Assembly (NCBI GenBank): GCA_002455605.1
Contig: DKLE01000136.1
Coordinates: 5,111 to 27,113, forward strand
Reading direction: 5' to 3'
Length of the DNA stretch: 22,003 nt
From: Firmicutes bacterium UBA6648
GTDB taxonomy: Bacteria > Bacillota > Clostridia > Peptostreptococcales > Anaerovoracaceae
Positions 7,829 to 16,603 of this stretch are shown piece by piece (within the stretch, counting starts at the first letter, position 1; every line of letters starts with the position of its first letter). A program made the position numbers and the translations under genes. Under the pieces are notes generated by a model, which made no database searches, had not been told where the DNA came from, and saw only the letters and a program-made list of their open reading frames with translations.

Positions 7829-10509
7829 CCGTGCATGCGTATAATCAGCTTTCTGACAATGTCTACCGGAACAACGGAGAATGCCAGAAGCAATACCATC
7901 TGCAGTTCAACGAAGGTTAGTCCGGCTGTACGGAATACAGAACCTCCAAAATAAATGAGAAGGATTTGAACGACGCAGATGAGGGAAATAATGAATATAA
8001 AGGACTTGTTTCCTTTTAGATGGGCTAAAAGGTTTAGCCGGTAGGTTCTTGCATTAAAACTGTTAAAGATACTGGCAAAGATAAATAGGCTGAAAAATGC
8101 GGTCATAAAATAATTTGTCCCTTCATAGCTCCGGAATAGCTGATGAAATACAGGAAGTTTTAAAAATAGCAAACATAAGGAAGCCGTATAAGTGCCCGTA
8201 AAAAGAATTTGATTCCACATATATTTGTTGATAATGGCTTCATCTCTTTGCTTAGGCGGTTCCTTCATATATTCGGACAGAGGAATTTCTCCTGAAAAAG
8301 CTAAGCCGGCCAGGGTATCCATAACCATATTAATCCAAAGCATCTGAATAACTGTTACAGGGGTATCTACTCCCATAAACGGTCCTACAATGGAGACAAT
8401 GACCGCGCACAGATTGACTGTGAGCTGAAAAACAATAAATTTTCTTATACTCTTAAAAATGGTTCGGCCATATAAAATGGCTTTTGCAATGGATTGAAAA
8501 TTATCGTCAAGGATGACGATATCACTTGCTTCTTTGGCTATTTCTGTACCGCTGCCCATAGAGAAGCCTACATCTGCTTTCTTCAGTGCAGGGGCATCAT
8601 TCACACCGTCTCCGGTCATACCTGCCACTAATCCTATTTCTTGTGAAATCCGGATTAATCGGCTTTTATCAGAAGGCAGAGCCCGTGCTACCACCCGCAA
8701 ATGCGGGAGAGCCTGTTTCAGCATGGAATCGCTCAAAGCAGACAATTCACTGCTGGTAATCACAGCAGAGGTGTCCCCTTCTTTTATTAATCGAACTTCT
8801 TTGGCTATAGCAGAGGCTGTTTCCTTGTTGTCTCCTGTTATCATCACCACTTGAATTCCTGCTTGAGTTACCTGCTTGATGGCATTGGCGGCTTCTGGTC
8901 TGATTTCGTCTCGAATACCCAGAATCCCCACTAAAGTTAAATTGCTGAACTGTCCTTTATCGTCAACCGGCTCTGGGCTCGTGGCCACGGCTAACAATCG
9001 GATGGCTTTTGAAGACATCTGATTCAATGTCTTGTTGACGGCAGATAAACTGGAAAGATTTTGGATTCTGCCGAATTCATCATAATAGGAAGTACACTTA
9101 GAAAGAATCTTTTCAGGAGCGCCTTTGATAAGAGTCAAGGGAACTTCCTTGTCGGTTATGGTAACTGCTGAGAATTTATTGGTACTGTTAAAAGGAACCT
9201 TGGATACGACTTTAATGTTTCTGGGATTAATGACCGTGTGCTGCATGCTCAATTCAAGTAATGCTCTTTCCGTAGTATTACCCCCAATAACAGAGTTTCG
9301 CCTGTTTTTTATCGACAGAGCTGCCGTGGTATTATAGACGGCAGATAATTCTAAGAGATTGTAGAGCTCTGTTTTATTAACGATCTGCGAGGTGTTATAT
9401 TCTATATTATTTCCGCTGACAAAAGAGACCACTTGAAGCTTGCCCTTGGTGATCGTTCCGGTTTTGTCGGAAAAGAGTATATTTAAACTGCCGGAAGTCT
9501 CAATACCCACTAATTTTCGTACCAGTACATTGTCCTTTAACATTCGGTTCATATTAGAAGACAGTACTACGGTAATCATCATAGGGAGCCCCTCAGGAAC
9601 CGCTACTACAATAACCGTAATGGCAAGAGTCAGGGCATGTAAAAGAGCAGAAACAATAAAGGATGGTGTTTGCAAAGCTTCTGAAATTCTGGCTATATTA
9701 TAGCCGTGATCCATAATGACAGAGTTGAAAAGATCCGCTAAAGCTACCACTGCGGCTGCAGCATAACCAAAGGTGCTTATGGTTTCGGCCAAGTGTCTCA
9801 GACGGTGCTTAAGCGGGCTGTCTCTGGTTTCTTCCTGAACTTCCCGGGCAATATGTCCGTAGAAAGTATTCGTTCCTACCTGAGTAACCTGCATAGCGGC
9901 TTCCCCGGAGCAAACCACACTGCCCCGGAACAGCTTATTGGGCTGCATAAAATCCGATGAGGATAATGTTCCCGACGACAAGGCATTTCCATGGGGTATT
10001 TTCAAGGCTTCTTTGGATTCGCCGTTGAGAGCAGATTGATCCACATAAAGTTCTCCGGTCAATATCAGACCATCAGCAGGGATTTTCTCACCGGACTGTA
10101 ACAGTATAACATCTCCTACCACCACATCGTTGACGGATAGTTCCTGTAAGCCTTCCCAACGCTTCACCCGGCATAGTGTCTGCTCTGCTTCCTCCTGCAG
10201 CTTTTCAAAGGCGGACTCGCTTCCATATTCGGATAGAGTAGAAACAAAAGTTGCCAGAAAAATGGCAATGGCAATCCCTGCGGATTCATACCAATCAAAA
10301 TTATGTATAAGTAAAGCGATATTAATTGCCAGTGCTATTAATAAGATTTTAATTATGGGATCATTGAAATTTTGAAGAAATTGTTTGATAAACTGATTTT
10401 TCTTTCGTTCTCCTAATTGATTATCTCCATGTTTTTCCTTTGATAAGGCGACTTCTTCGGCAGTTAGTCCAATAAAAGAGTCCGGTGTTACATTGCCTTT
10501 GTTAAACAT
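7810..10509 (-). CDS. Calcium-translocating P-type ATPase, PMCA-like (type IIB)
   Basis: Membrane pump that uses ATP to export Ca2+. The 899-residue protein has an N-terminal cation-ATPase domain, E306 in VPEGLP of M4, the phosphorylated Asp348 in SDKTGT, TGDN from 558, GDGVNDAP from 633 and the M6 block LWINMVMDTLAG. About ten membrane segments can be traced. In M5 the Asn of SERCA is kept (N699), but the following position equivalent to SERCA Glu771 is Ala (A702, in NLCA). This is the pattern of PMCA-type pumps, which move one calcium per ATP (family knowledge). The start is set by GGAGGTG (plus-strand 10519-10526 region). It is divergent from the DUF1846 gene; its stop lies in a shared terminator loop. 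Specificity for Ca2+ rather than Mn2+ is the likeliest reading but is not proved. Confidence 0.93.
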   Translation of the reverse strand: MFNKGNVTPDSFIGLTAEEVALSKEKHGDNQLGERKKNQFIKQFLQNFNDPIIKILLIALAINIALLIHNFDWYESAGIAIAIFLATFVSTLSEYGSESAFEKLQEEAEQTLCRVKRWEGLQELSVNDVVVGDVILLQSGEKIPADGLILTGELYVDQSALNGESKEALKIPHGNALSSGTLSSSDFMQPNKLFRGSVVCSGEAAMQVTQVGTNTFYGHIAREVQEETRDSPLKHRLRHLAETISTFGYAAAAVVALADLFNSVIMDHGYNIARISEALQTPSFIVSALLHALTLAITVIVVAVPEGLPMMITVVLSSNMNRMLKDNVLVRKLVGIETSGSLNILFSDKTGTITKGKLQVVSFVSGNNIEYNTSQIVNKTELYNLLELSAVYNTTAALSIKNRRNSVIGGNTTERALLELSMQHTVINPRNIKVVSKVPFNSTNKFSAVTITDKEVPLTLIKGAPEKILSKCTSYYDEFGRIQNLSSLSAVNKTLNQMSSKAIRLLAVATSPEPVDDKGQFSNLTLVGILGIRDEIRPEAANAIKQVTQAGIQVVMITGDNKETASAIAKEVRLIKEGDTSAVITSSELSALSDSMLKQALPHLRVVARALPSDKSRLIRISQEIGLVAGMTGDGVNDAPALKKADVGFSMGSGTEIAKEASDIVILDDNFQSIAKAILYGRTIFKSIRKFIVFQLTVNLCAVIVSIVGPFMGVDTPVTVIQMLWINMVMDTLAGLAFSGEIPLSEYMKEPPKQRDEAIINKYMWNQILFTGTYTASLCLLFLKLPVFHQLFRSYEGTNYFMTAFFSLFIFASIFNSFNARTYRLNLLAHLKGNKSFIFIISLICVVQILLIYFGGSVFRTAGLTFVELQMVLLLAFSVVPVDIVRKLIIRMHGKKGYL

Positions 10510-10609
10510 AATATAAATTCACCTCCGAATAAAGATTATTCAGACAAGCTGTAAAATATGACCTGTTTTTAAACAAACAATAAAAAACGTAAATTGTGCA
10601 ATTTTGCAG

Positions 10610-10638
10610 TTTCAAATTACAAAAGCCCGTGGTATAAT
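10610..10638 (+). promoter_or_regulatory. Extended -10 promoter of the DUF1846 gene
   Basis: TATAAT at 10633-10638 is a perfect -10 and is preceded by TG at 10630-10631, an extended -10. A weak -35 (TTTCAA, 10610-10615) sits 17 bases upstream. The ATG at 10685 lies about 40 bases after the expected start. The 175-base gap between the divergent genes must also hold the ATPase promoter, for which I see no clear match. Confidence 0.7.
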
Positions 10639-10684
10639 AATGGCTGTTGTTTTAATTGAAGAAGCTTAGAAAGAGGTGAGAACT

Positions 10685-12199
10685 ATGAATAAAATAGGAT
10701 TTAGTGCAGAAAAGTATATTGAAGAACAGTCACAGCATATACTGGAGAGAATTAACTCGGAAAAAAGCGAAAGACTGTATCTTGAATTCGGCGGAAAGCT
10801 TGTTCATGACAAGCATGCTATGAGAGTTCTGCCTGGATTTGATGAAAATGCAAAGATTAAATTATTAGAAAAAATGAGGGACCATGCAGAAATCATTATT
10901 TGTATTTATGCAGGAGATATAACCACCAACAAAACCCGCCAGGATTTTGGCATAACGTATGATTTGGAGGTCCTCCGTTTAATAGATACATTCAGAAAAT
11001 ATAACTTATCTATTAACAGCGTAGTAGTAACAAGATATGAAGAACAGCCGGCAGTAGATATGTTTATCAATAAACTGAACCGAAGAGGGATAAAGACCTA
11101 TAAGCATAAATTTACCAAGGGTTATCCCACAGATGTAGAAGTTATAGTTAGTGAAGAGGGATACGGAGCAAACCCATATATCGAAGTAACTAAGCCGTTA
11201 GTAGTGGTAACAGGACCCGGCGGAGGCAGCGGCAAGCTGGCCACCTGCCTTTCCCAGCTTTACCATGATAACAGACGAGGGATAAAAGTAAGATATGCTA
11301 AGTTTGAGACCTTCCCCATTTGGAATCTGCCATTAAAGCATCCGGTTAATGTGGCCTATGAAGCTGCTACAGCCGATCTGAAGGATGTCAATATGTTGGA
11401 TTCTTTTCATTTAGAAGCATACGGGGAAAAGGCAGTGAATTATAACAGAGATTTAGAAGTGTTTCCGGTAGTTAAAAGGATTATTGAAAAAATAACTGGA
11501 GAAGAGTCTGAATATCAGTCTCCTACGGATATGGGTGTTAACCGGGCAGGTTTTGGAATTGTTGACGATGAAGTCTGTAAGGAAGCCGCCAAACAAGAAA
11601 TTATAAGAAGATATTTTATTGCTGAATGCAATTATAAAAAGGGAAAAATTGATGGGGGAGCATTAGAAAGATGCAAGCTGCTGATGGACGAGCTGGAGCT
11701 GAAGCCTTCGGACAGAGCAGTAGTTCAGCCCGCAAGAGATTACGCAGAATATAAGCGAAATTGTGATCCTAGATACGAAAACGTTGTTGTGATGGCCATA
11801 GAAATGCCTGACGGCAAGTTTATAACAGGTCGAAGCTCCCGCAGAATGGTTGCGGCAGCAGCAGCAGTTTTAAATGGGATCAAGTATCTGGCAGGCATGG
11901 CAGATAGTATGCCGCTGATCTCACATACTGCACTGGAAGCCATTCAGCACCTCAGAAAAGATATCCTGAATCAGGATCGATCCAGCTTGAATTGTGAAGA
12001 AATTTTAAGTGCTTTGACGATCTCCGCCACTACCAATCCTCCGGCGGAAATTGCAACAGAAAAGCTGCTGCTGTTAAAAGGATGCAGAGCACATTGTACG
12101 GCTATACTGAGCGATAAGGATGAGCAGCTGCTGAATTCTCTGGGATTGGATGTAACCTGTGATCCGGAATATGTAACAACCAACTTGTATTTTGGATAA
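10685..12199 (+). CDS. DUF1846 domain-containing protein
   Basis: Soluble protein of 504 residues, the usual length of the DUF1846 family found in many Firmicutes. Function is not established. The N-terminus YLEFGGKL and HAMRVLPGF, the ITYDLEVLRLID block and the glycine-rich TGPGGGSGKLATC loop (G177-K184) are typical; that loop resembles a nucleotide-binding P-loop, so a nucleotide-handling role is possible but unproved. No signal or membrane segment is seen. The start used has AGAGGTGAG just upstream; an in-frame GTG at 10676 overlaps that ribosome binding site and is rejected. It has its own promoter and terminator, so it is a single-gene unit. Some relatives have been linked to stress or nucleotide metabolism only by annotation. 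Confidence 0.92.
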   Translation: MNKIGFSAEKYIEEQSQHILERINSEKSERLYLEFGGKLVHDKHAMRVLPGFDENAKIKLLEKMRDHAEIIICIYAGDITTNKTRQDFGITYDLEVLRLIDTFRKYNLSINSVVVTRYEEQPAVDMFINKLNRRGIKTYKHKFTKGYPTDVEVIVSEEGYGANPYIEVTKPLVVVTGPGGGSGKLATCLSQLYHDNRRGIKVRYAKFETFPIWNLPLKHPVNVAYEAATADLKDVNMLDSFHLEAYGEKAVNYNRDLEVFPVVKRIIEKITGEESEYQSPTDMGVNRAGFGIVDDEVCKEAAKQEIIRRYFIAECNYKKGKIDGGALERCKLLMDELELKPSDRAVVQPARDYAEYKRNCDPRYENVVVMAIEMPDGKFITGRSSRRMVAAAAAVLNGIKYLAGMADSMPLISHTALEAIQHLRKDILNQDRSSLNCEEILSALTISATTNPPAEIATEKLLLLKGCRAHCTAILSDKDEQLLNSLGLDVTCDPEYVTTNLYFG

Positions 12200-12229
12200 A
12201 ATTTGGTATATTTAAAATAGTGACTTATC

Positions 12230-12258
12230 AGGGCTGTCTGTAAGACAGCCCTTTATTA
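12230..12258 (+). terminator. Rho-independent terminator after the DUF1846 gene
   Basis: A 10-bp perfect stem pairs 12230-12239 (AGGGCTGTCT) with 12243-12252 (AGACAGCCCT), with a three-base loop and a T-rich tail TTTATTAT. It ends 25 bases before the next gene, so the AEC permease probably needs its own promoter or read-through. Confidence 0.8.
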
Positions 12259-12283
12259 TAAGCAAAAAGGAGGAGCAGAGTTC

Positions 12284-13231
12284 ATGTACGCACGGTTTCT
12301 GGTATTGTTTGCCTTAATGGGAACAGGGTATATATTATCAAAGAAGAAGGTGTTTGACAGCAACACTACTCATGCGATAAATAAATTTATTGTTTATTTT
12401 GCTTATCCATGTTTGGTGGTACAAAAAATCAGTGCATTGGAAATGGATAGAAATACTTTTTTTGATTTTATTATCACCCTATTGCTTTCCACCGTCTTGC
12501 TCTACATCGGATACGGAATATCCTATATTTACTGTAAAGTGAGGAATTTTCCAAGAAGCAGTGCCAATGTAGCTGAGTTTTCTATGGCAAGTCCAAATGA
12601 CGGATTTATGGGATTTCCGGTGGCTCTGCTGTTCTTTGGAGATATGGGACTGTTATTCATGCTTGCCCACAATTCTGCTTTAAATTTATATTTTTTTACT
12701 TTAGGAATCAGTATGATGAAGAGAAATAAGGAGGATAAGCAGGGGCTTACACCTGGAAGAGTTTTTAAAGCAGCAGCCGATTTAGTTATGAACCCTAACA
12801 TTCTGGCACTGATTGCAGGGTTGACTTTATGCGGATTGGGGACTAAGCTGCCGGTTTTCCTGGATGATTATTTTTTATACATAGGTAATGTGGCCACTCC
12901 TATGGCGATGATTTATATAGGAACTTCCCTGACAAAGAGTAATTTTATGGAAATTATAAAAAATAAAAAAATTATTGAAAGCAGCCTGATGAAGTTAATC
13001 TGGCTTCCGCTAATGACTTATGGGATTATGGTATTTATGCCGGTCAGCAATATCATTAAAATTACTTGTATATTGGGAGCTTGCTTTCCCACGGCAGCTA
13101 CCGTACCCATGCTGGCAGAGCAGGAGCAGCAGGATTCCAGGCTGGGCAGTGAGATCTTGTTTTTAAGTACTATTTTCTCGGCTCTGACTATACCTTTAGC
13201 TGTTCAGCTGATCAATATGATTTTCGTATAA
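12284..13231 (+). CDS. AEC-family (auxin efflux carrier / malate permease type) transporter
   Basis: Integral membrane protein of 315 residues with about ten hydrophobic segments and little else. It fits the membrane transport family PF03547, which includes malate and auxin carriers. Features seen are the N-terminal GTGYILSKKKVFD, a basic loop around 145-160 between the two halves, and the C-terminal block CILGACFPTAATVPMLAEQ that recurs in the family. Substrate cannot be read from sequence; organic or amino acids are the usual guess. GGAGGAG lies 10 bases before the ATG. Placement between a terminator and the ECF operon suggests an independent unit, since the 130 bases after it hold a separate promoter-like site. 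Confidence 0.9.
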   Translation: MYARFLVLFALMGTGYILSKKKVFDSNTTHAINKFIVYFAYPCLVVQKISALEMDRNTFFDFIITLLLSTVLLYIGYGISYIYCKVRNFPRSSANVAEFSMASPNDGFMGFPVALLFFGDMGLLFMLAHNSALNLYFFTLGISMMKRNKEDKQGLTPGRVFKAAADLVMNPNILALIAGLTLCGLGTKLPVFLDDYFLYIGNVATPMAMIYIGTSLTKSNFMEIIKNKKIIESSLMKLIWLPLMTYGIMVFMPVSNIIKITCILGACFPTAATVPMLAEQEQQDSRLGSEILFLSTIFSALTIPLAVQLINMIFV

Positions 13232-13266
13232 AACCGTTAAATATACTGGAATCGTAAGGCTTGTAG

Positions 13267-13275
13267 TGTTATACT
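13267..13275 (+). promoter_or_regulatory. Candidate extended -10 promoter of the ECF operon
   Basis: TG-T-TATACT at 13267-13275 is a good extended -10 without a clear -35. The predicted leader of about 80 bases runs to the ATG at 13362. It can form only a small broken hairpin (TTAT and ACTG arms with CAGT and ATAA, about 13297-13324). I do not recognise a riboswitch class in it. Confidence 0.4.
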
Positions 13276-13361
13276 TATAGAAAATTAAACCAATTTTATA
13301 AGACTGGCAGAAACAGTATAAGGAATTATATATGTGAGTGTTTATTAAGGAGGGATATCAC

Positions 13362-14024
13362 ATGGAAGGAATAAAAGGATTATTCAGTTCAATTGCTACG
13401 ACACAGGGTATGGTAGCAGTTGTTATTGCAGTTGTACTTTGTACAATCATACTTTTCTTTGGAAAAAAGTTCGGCAAACCTATGAGCACAAAGGCTGTCG
13501 TTGCCATTGGCATCGGTGCAGCTCTATATGCAGCCCTTTCATTTATTGAAATTCCAATAGGACCAAATACAGGACTGCGATTAGCAATTATAGTTATCAC
13601 GATTTTCGGAGCCTTTTTCGGGCCTACGGCAGGCTTCTTGGTTGGATTTATCGGACACGCCTTGCACGATGCTTTTTTTTACGGAAATGTGTGGTGGAGC
13701 TGGGTCTTCCTGTCTGCTATGCTGGGATTCTTCGGAGGGTTTGTCCGTATGGACAGGAAATTTGATCCGTTAAACGGTGTTTGCAGCAAATTTAATATGG
13801 CTAGTATGTACATATGGTCCGGGGTGGGAATGTTCGTAGGAAGCCTGATGGCTTATTTCGGAGATGTATATCTGTACGGCGAGCCGGCAGAGAAGCTGTT
13901 TATTCAGATTACTCTGGCCAATATTTCCAATCTTGTGGTTATCTTTGTTGTAGGAATTCCGGCGATTGCACTGATTGCAAAGAGCCGATCAAAGAATAAA
14001 GAACTGGTAAAGGAAGAAGAATAA
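13362..14024 (+). CDS. ECF transporter S component, ECF-ribofla_trS / UPF0397-like
   Basis: Substrate-binding membrane subunit of an energy-coupling factor importer. The 220-residue protein has about six hydrophobic segments. The block TKAVVAIGIGAALYAAL, then IPIGPNTGLRLAI, FGAFFGPTAGFLVGFIGHALHDA and NVWWSWV, matches the UPF0397/ECF-ribofla_trS family (PF07155). Annotation pipelines often call this riboflavin transport, but the group is not proved to take riboflavin and no FMN riboswitch is present here. AAGGAGGG at 13346-13353 sets the start; a GTG at 13338 upstream of that ribosome binding site is rejected. Two bases separate its stop from the ATPase gene, and the T component follows, so this is a complete dedicated transporter. 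Confidence 0.88.
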   Translation: MEGIKGLFSSIATTQGMVAVVIAVVLCTIILFFGKKFGKPMSTKAVVAIGIGAALYAALSFIEIPIGPNTGLRLAIIVITIFGAFFGPTAGFLVGFIGHALHDAFFYGNVWWSWVFLSAMLGFFGGFVRMDRKFDPLNGVCSKFNMASMYIWSGVGMFVGSLMAYFGDVYLYGEPAEKLFIQITLANISNLVVIFVVGIPAIALIAKSRSKNKELVKEEE

Positions 14025-14026
14025 GG

Positions 14027-15727
14027 ATGAGCATGATCTCTTTTAAGCATGTTTCATTTAGATATAATAACCTAAATGAAAATACTTTAACAGATATAGA
14101 CTTTGAAATCCAGCAAGGTGAAAAGGTTTTAATAACAGGAAAAAGCGGAAGCGGAAAATCAACCATAGCCCATTGTATCAATGGGCTAATTCCCTTTAAT
14201 TACAAAGGTGATGTAACAGGAGAAATTCTGGTAAACGGGCAAGTGCCCTCAAAGCTTTCTTTGTTTGAAATGGGGAATCACGTGGGAACCATATTGCAGG
14301 ATCAGGACTGCCAGTTTGTGGGCCTATCGGCAGGAGAGGATGTAGCCTTTGCTTTGGAAAACGATTGCATACCTACAGAAGAAATGCAGGAAATAGTAGA
14401 TGCGGCGTTAAAGCAGGTGGATATGCTGGAACATAAAAAGGTCACCCCTCAAAGCCTCTCGGGAGGCCAGAAGCAAAAAGTGGCCATAGCGGGAATATTA
14501 GCCATGAAAGCACCTATTTTACTGTTCGATGAGCCGTTAGCTAATCTGGATCCAGCCAGCGGAAAAAAAGCCATGGAAACCATTGAACAATTGCATGATA
14601 AAGAGGGCAAAACCATTATCGTTATAGAACACCGAATAGAGGAAGTGCTGGAACACGATTTTGACAGGGTAATTGTCATAGAAGAAGGAGCCATTGTCTT
14701 TAATGGCACGCCTGATGAGATACTGGCTGAGGGATATTTACCGAAAATGGGCCTGCGCCAGCCCCTTTATGCGGAGATGTTGAAGTTATGCGGTGCGGAG
14801 ATAACAGAAGAAGATAAAATATCAAAAATTGAAAATACATTAAAATTTAAAGAACAGGTTTTGGAGAAATTTCAAAGGGATGTATTTAAAAAGCGGGAGA
14901 GCTCACAAGAAAATTTATTGAGATTAGAAGGTATTTACTTTAAATATTTTAAAGAGGATCCTTATATCATCAGAGATATCAGTTTTAATGTAAACAAAGG
15001 AGAAATGCTGGCTATTGTAGGGAATAACGGATCGGGGAAATCCACGTTATTGAAGACGATTGCAGGTCTGGTCAAGTATCAGGAGGGTTCTATGTATTAC
15101 ATGGGCGAATGCATCGACAGCTGGTCTGCCGGAAAGCGTGCAGGAGCCATTGGTTTTGTGATGCAAAATCCAAACCACATGCTTACCAAGAATCTGATTT
15201 TCGATGAAGTAGCCTTTGGGCCTAGGAACTTCCGTATGAAAGAACAGGAAGTAAAAGAGCGAACGGAGAATGCTCTGAGGGTATGCGGGCTTTATGCTTA
15301 CAGAAATTGGCCTACCGCTTCTTTAAGCTACGGGCAGAAAAAGCGGCTGACCATTGCCTCTATCCTGGCTATGGGACCGAAGGTGATTATTTTAGACGAG
15401 CCCACTGCAGGCCAGGACTATACAAGCTACAGGGAATTTATGACCTATTTGTCTCAAATTAGAGAGAAGGGCACAGCCATCATCATTATAACCCATGATA
15501 TGCATTTAGCTCTGGAATACGCAGACAGGGGAGTGGTTTTATCGGGGGGTACGGTAATTGCTCAAGATAGTATGGACAAAATTTTATCGGATAACAGCTT
15601 AATAGAGCGGGCAAATTTAAAGCATACCTCTATTGAAACCATGGGCAGGATTTTTGACGTCAAGGATTTAAGCGGATTTATTGCTTATTTCACTCATCGG
15701 GTGACGGGAGGTGAAATACATGACTAA
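14027..15727 (+). CDS. ECF transporter ATPase, two ABC domains fused (EcfA-EcfA' type)
   Basis: Energises the importer by ATP hydrolysis on the cytoplasmic side. The 566-residue protein holds two complete ABC domains. Domain 1 has Walker A GKSGSGKST at 38-46, signature LSGGQ at 144-148 and Walker B with D168-E169. Domain 2 has Walker A GNNGSGKST at 332-340, signature LSYGQ and Walker B ILDEP with D457-E458. Both sets look intact; the second signature has Tyr in place of the first Gly. Single-gene double ATPases occur in dedicated ECF systems such as YkoD. The start is two bases after the S component stop; an ATG six bases later is a possible alternative. The last eight bases overlap the T-component gene, which suggests coupling. 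Confidence 0.95.
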   Translation: MSMISFKHVSFRYNNLNENTLTDIDFEIQQGEKVLITGKSGSGKSTIAHCINGLIPFNYKGDVTGEILVNGQVPSKLSLFEMGNHVGTILQDQDCQFVGLSAGEDVAFALENDCIPTEEMQEIVDAALKQVDMLEHKKVTPQSLSGGQKQKVAIAGILAMKAPILLFDEPLANLDPASGKKAMETIEQLHDKEGKTIIVIEHRIEEVLEHDFDRVIVIEEGAIVFNGTPDEILAEGYLPKMGLRQPLYAEMLKLCGAEITEEDKISKIENTLKFKEQVLEKFQRDVFKKRESSQENLLRLEGIYFKYFKEDPYIIRDISFNVNKGEMLAIVGNNGSGKSTLLKTIAGLVKYQEGSMYYMGECIDSWSAGKRAGAIGFVMQNPNHMLTKNLIFDEVAFGPRNFRMKEQEVKERTENALRVCGLYAYRNWPTASLSYGQKKRLTIASILAMGPKVIILDEPTAGQDYTSYREFMTYLSQIREKGTAIIIITHDMHLALEYADRGVVLSGGTVIAQDSMDKILSDNSLIERANLKHTSIETMGRIFDVKDLSGFIAYFTHRVTGGEIHD

Positions 15728-16550
15728 GAGCGGTTCCTTATATATTGACAGAGACTCTTTGTTTCATAAAATGGATGGAAGTGTGAAGCTTCTCATGCTG
15801 ATTGGGTGGACAGCCTTTGTGTTTGCTTTTATGGATATAAGGGTTTTTGCAGCCATTCTAATAGCGGGACTTATCATGCTGAAGGCTTCAAAACTTCCTA
15901 ACAAAGCAATTTGGCCGTTTTTTGTGTTTATTATAGTGTTTACTGTTTTTAATTCCGCTTTTCTGGTGGCCGTTACTCCTCAATATGGTTCAAAGCTGAC
16001 GGGGAGCTATACAGAATTGTTTACCTTATTCCGGGTGTACACCGTCACCTTTGAAACTCTTTTTTATTGTCTGGCTTTGACTTTAAAATATATTGCTATT
16101 TTGCCTGTAACCATTTTATTTATTTTTACCACCCATCCCAGCAGCTTTGCAGGAAGCATCAACAGGCTGGGAATATCTTATAAGGTTTCCTATGCGGTAA
16201 GCATTGCTCTTCGTTATATACCGGATGTAAGGGCAGAAGTGGAAAACATTATAAACGCTCAGGAGGCAAGAGGCGTGGCGTTTAAAAAAGGAGATGCCAG
16301 TGCCTTTGTCCGGCTTAAAAATTACGGGGCAGCTATGATACCTCTGCTGATGTCTTCTTTCAGCCGCATTGAAGCAGTTTCCAATGCGATGGACTTAAGA
16401 GGCTTTGGTAAGAGCAAGAAAAGAACCTGGTATCACAGAGAAAACCTTTCTGCTGTGGATATAGTCTTTATGGTTATATCCATTGGGGTGCTTCTAACAG
16501 GTATTTGGATAAAAGCAAGTATCGGTGCAGTTTTCTGGTATCCGTTTTAG
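15720..16550 (+). CDS. ECF transporter T component (transmembrane scaffold)
   Basis: EcfT-family membrane protein that links the ATPases to the S component. The 276-residue protein has about five to six hydrophobic segments in its N- and C-terminal parts and the two short coupling-helix motifs expected of EcfT: A183-R184-G185 in QEARG and L226-R227-G228 in MDLRG. The start used is the ATG at 15720, with GGGAGGTG just before it; a GTG at 15711 lies in that ribosome binding site. It overlaps the ATPase gene by eight bases. No terminator is obvious directly after it, so read-through into the CLC gene is possible. Confidence 0.94.
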   Translation: MTKSGSLYIDRDSLFHKMDGSVKLLMLIGWTAFVFAFMDIRVFAAILIAGLIMLKASKLPNKAIWPFFVFIIVFTVFNSAFLVAVTPQYGSKLTGSYTELFTLFRVYTVTFETLFYCLALTLKYIAILPVTILFIFTTHPSSFAGSINRLGISYKVSYAVSIALRYIPDVRAEVENIINAQEARGVAFKKGDASAFVRLKNYGAAMIPLLMSSFSRIEAVSNAMDLRGFGKSKKRTWYHRENLSAVDIVFMVISIGVLLTGIWIKASIGAVFWYPF

Positions 16551-16567
16551 AAGTACGGCTTCGGCGG

Positions 16568-16597
16568 TTGAATTTTTAACAATGAATATATTATAGA
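16568..16597 (+). promoter_or_regulatory. Candidate promoter of the CLC gene
   Basis: TTGAAT (16568-16573) and TATAGA (16592-16597) are 18 bases apart. The expected start near 16604 coincides with the first base of the long hairpin that follows. Both boxes are only moderate matches. Confidence 0.4.
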
Positions 16598-16603
16598 TAG
16601 TAG

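Noticed and set aside
8513..8854. Open frame of about 113 codons antisense to the Ca2+ ATPase
   Set aside because: It mirrors the strongly conserved ATPase frame, lacks a good ribosome binding site and resembles no known protein.
10527..10541. GAATAA/TTATTC hairpin next to the ATPase ribosome binding site
   Set aside because: Six AT-rich pairs with a three-base loop are expected by chance in this composition.
13276..13361. preQ1, TPP, FMN or cobalamin riboswitch before the ECF operon
   Set aside because: The leader is only about 80 bases and none of the conserved core sequences of these classes is present.
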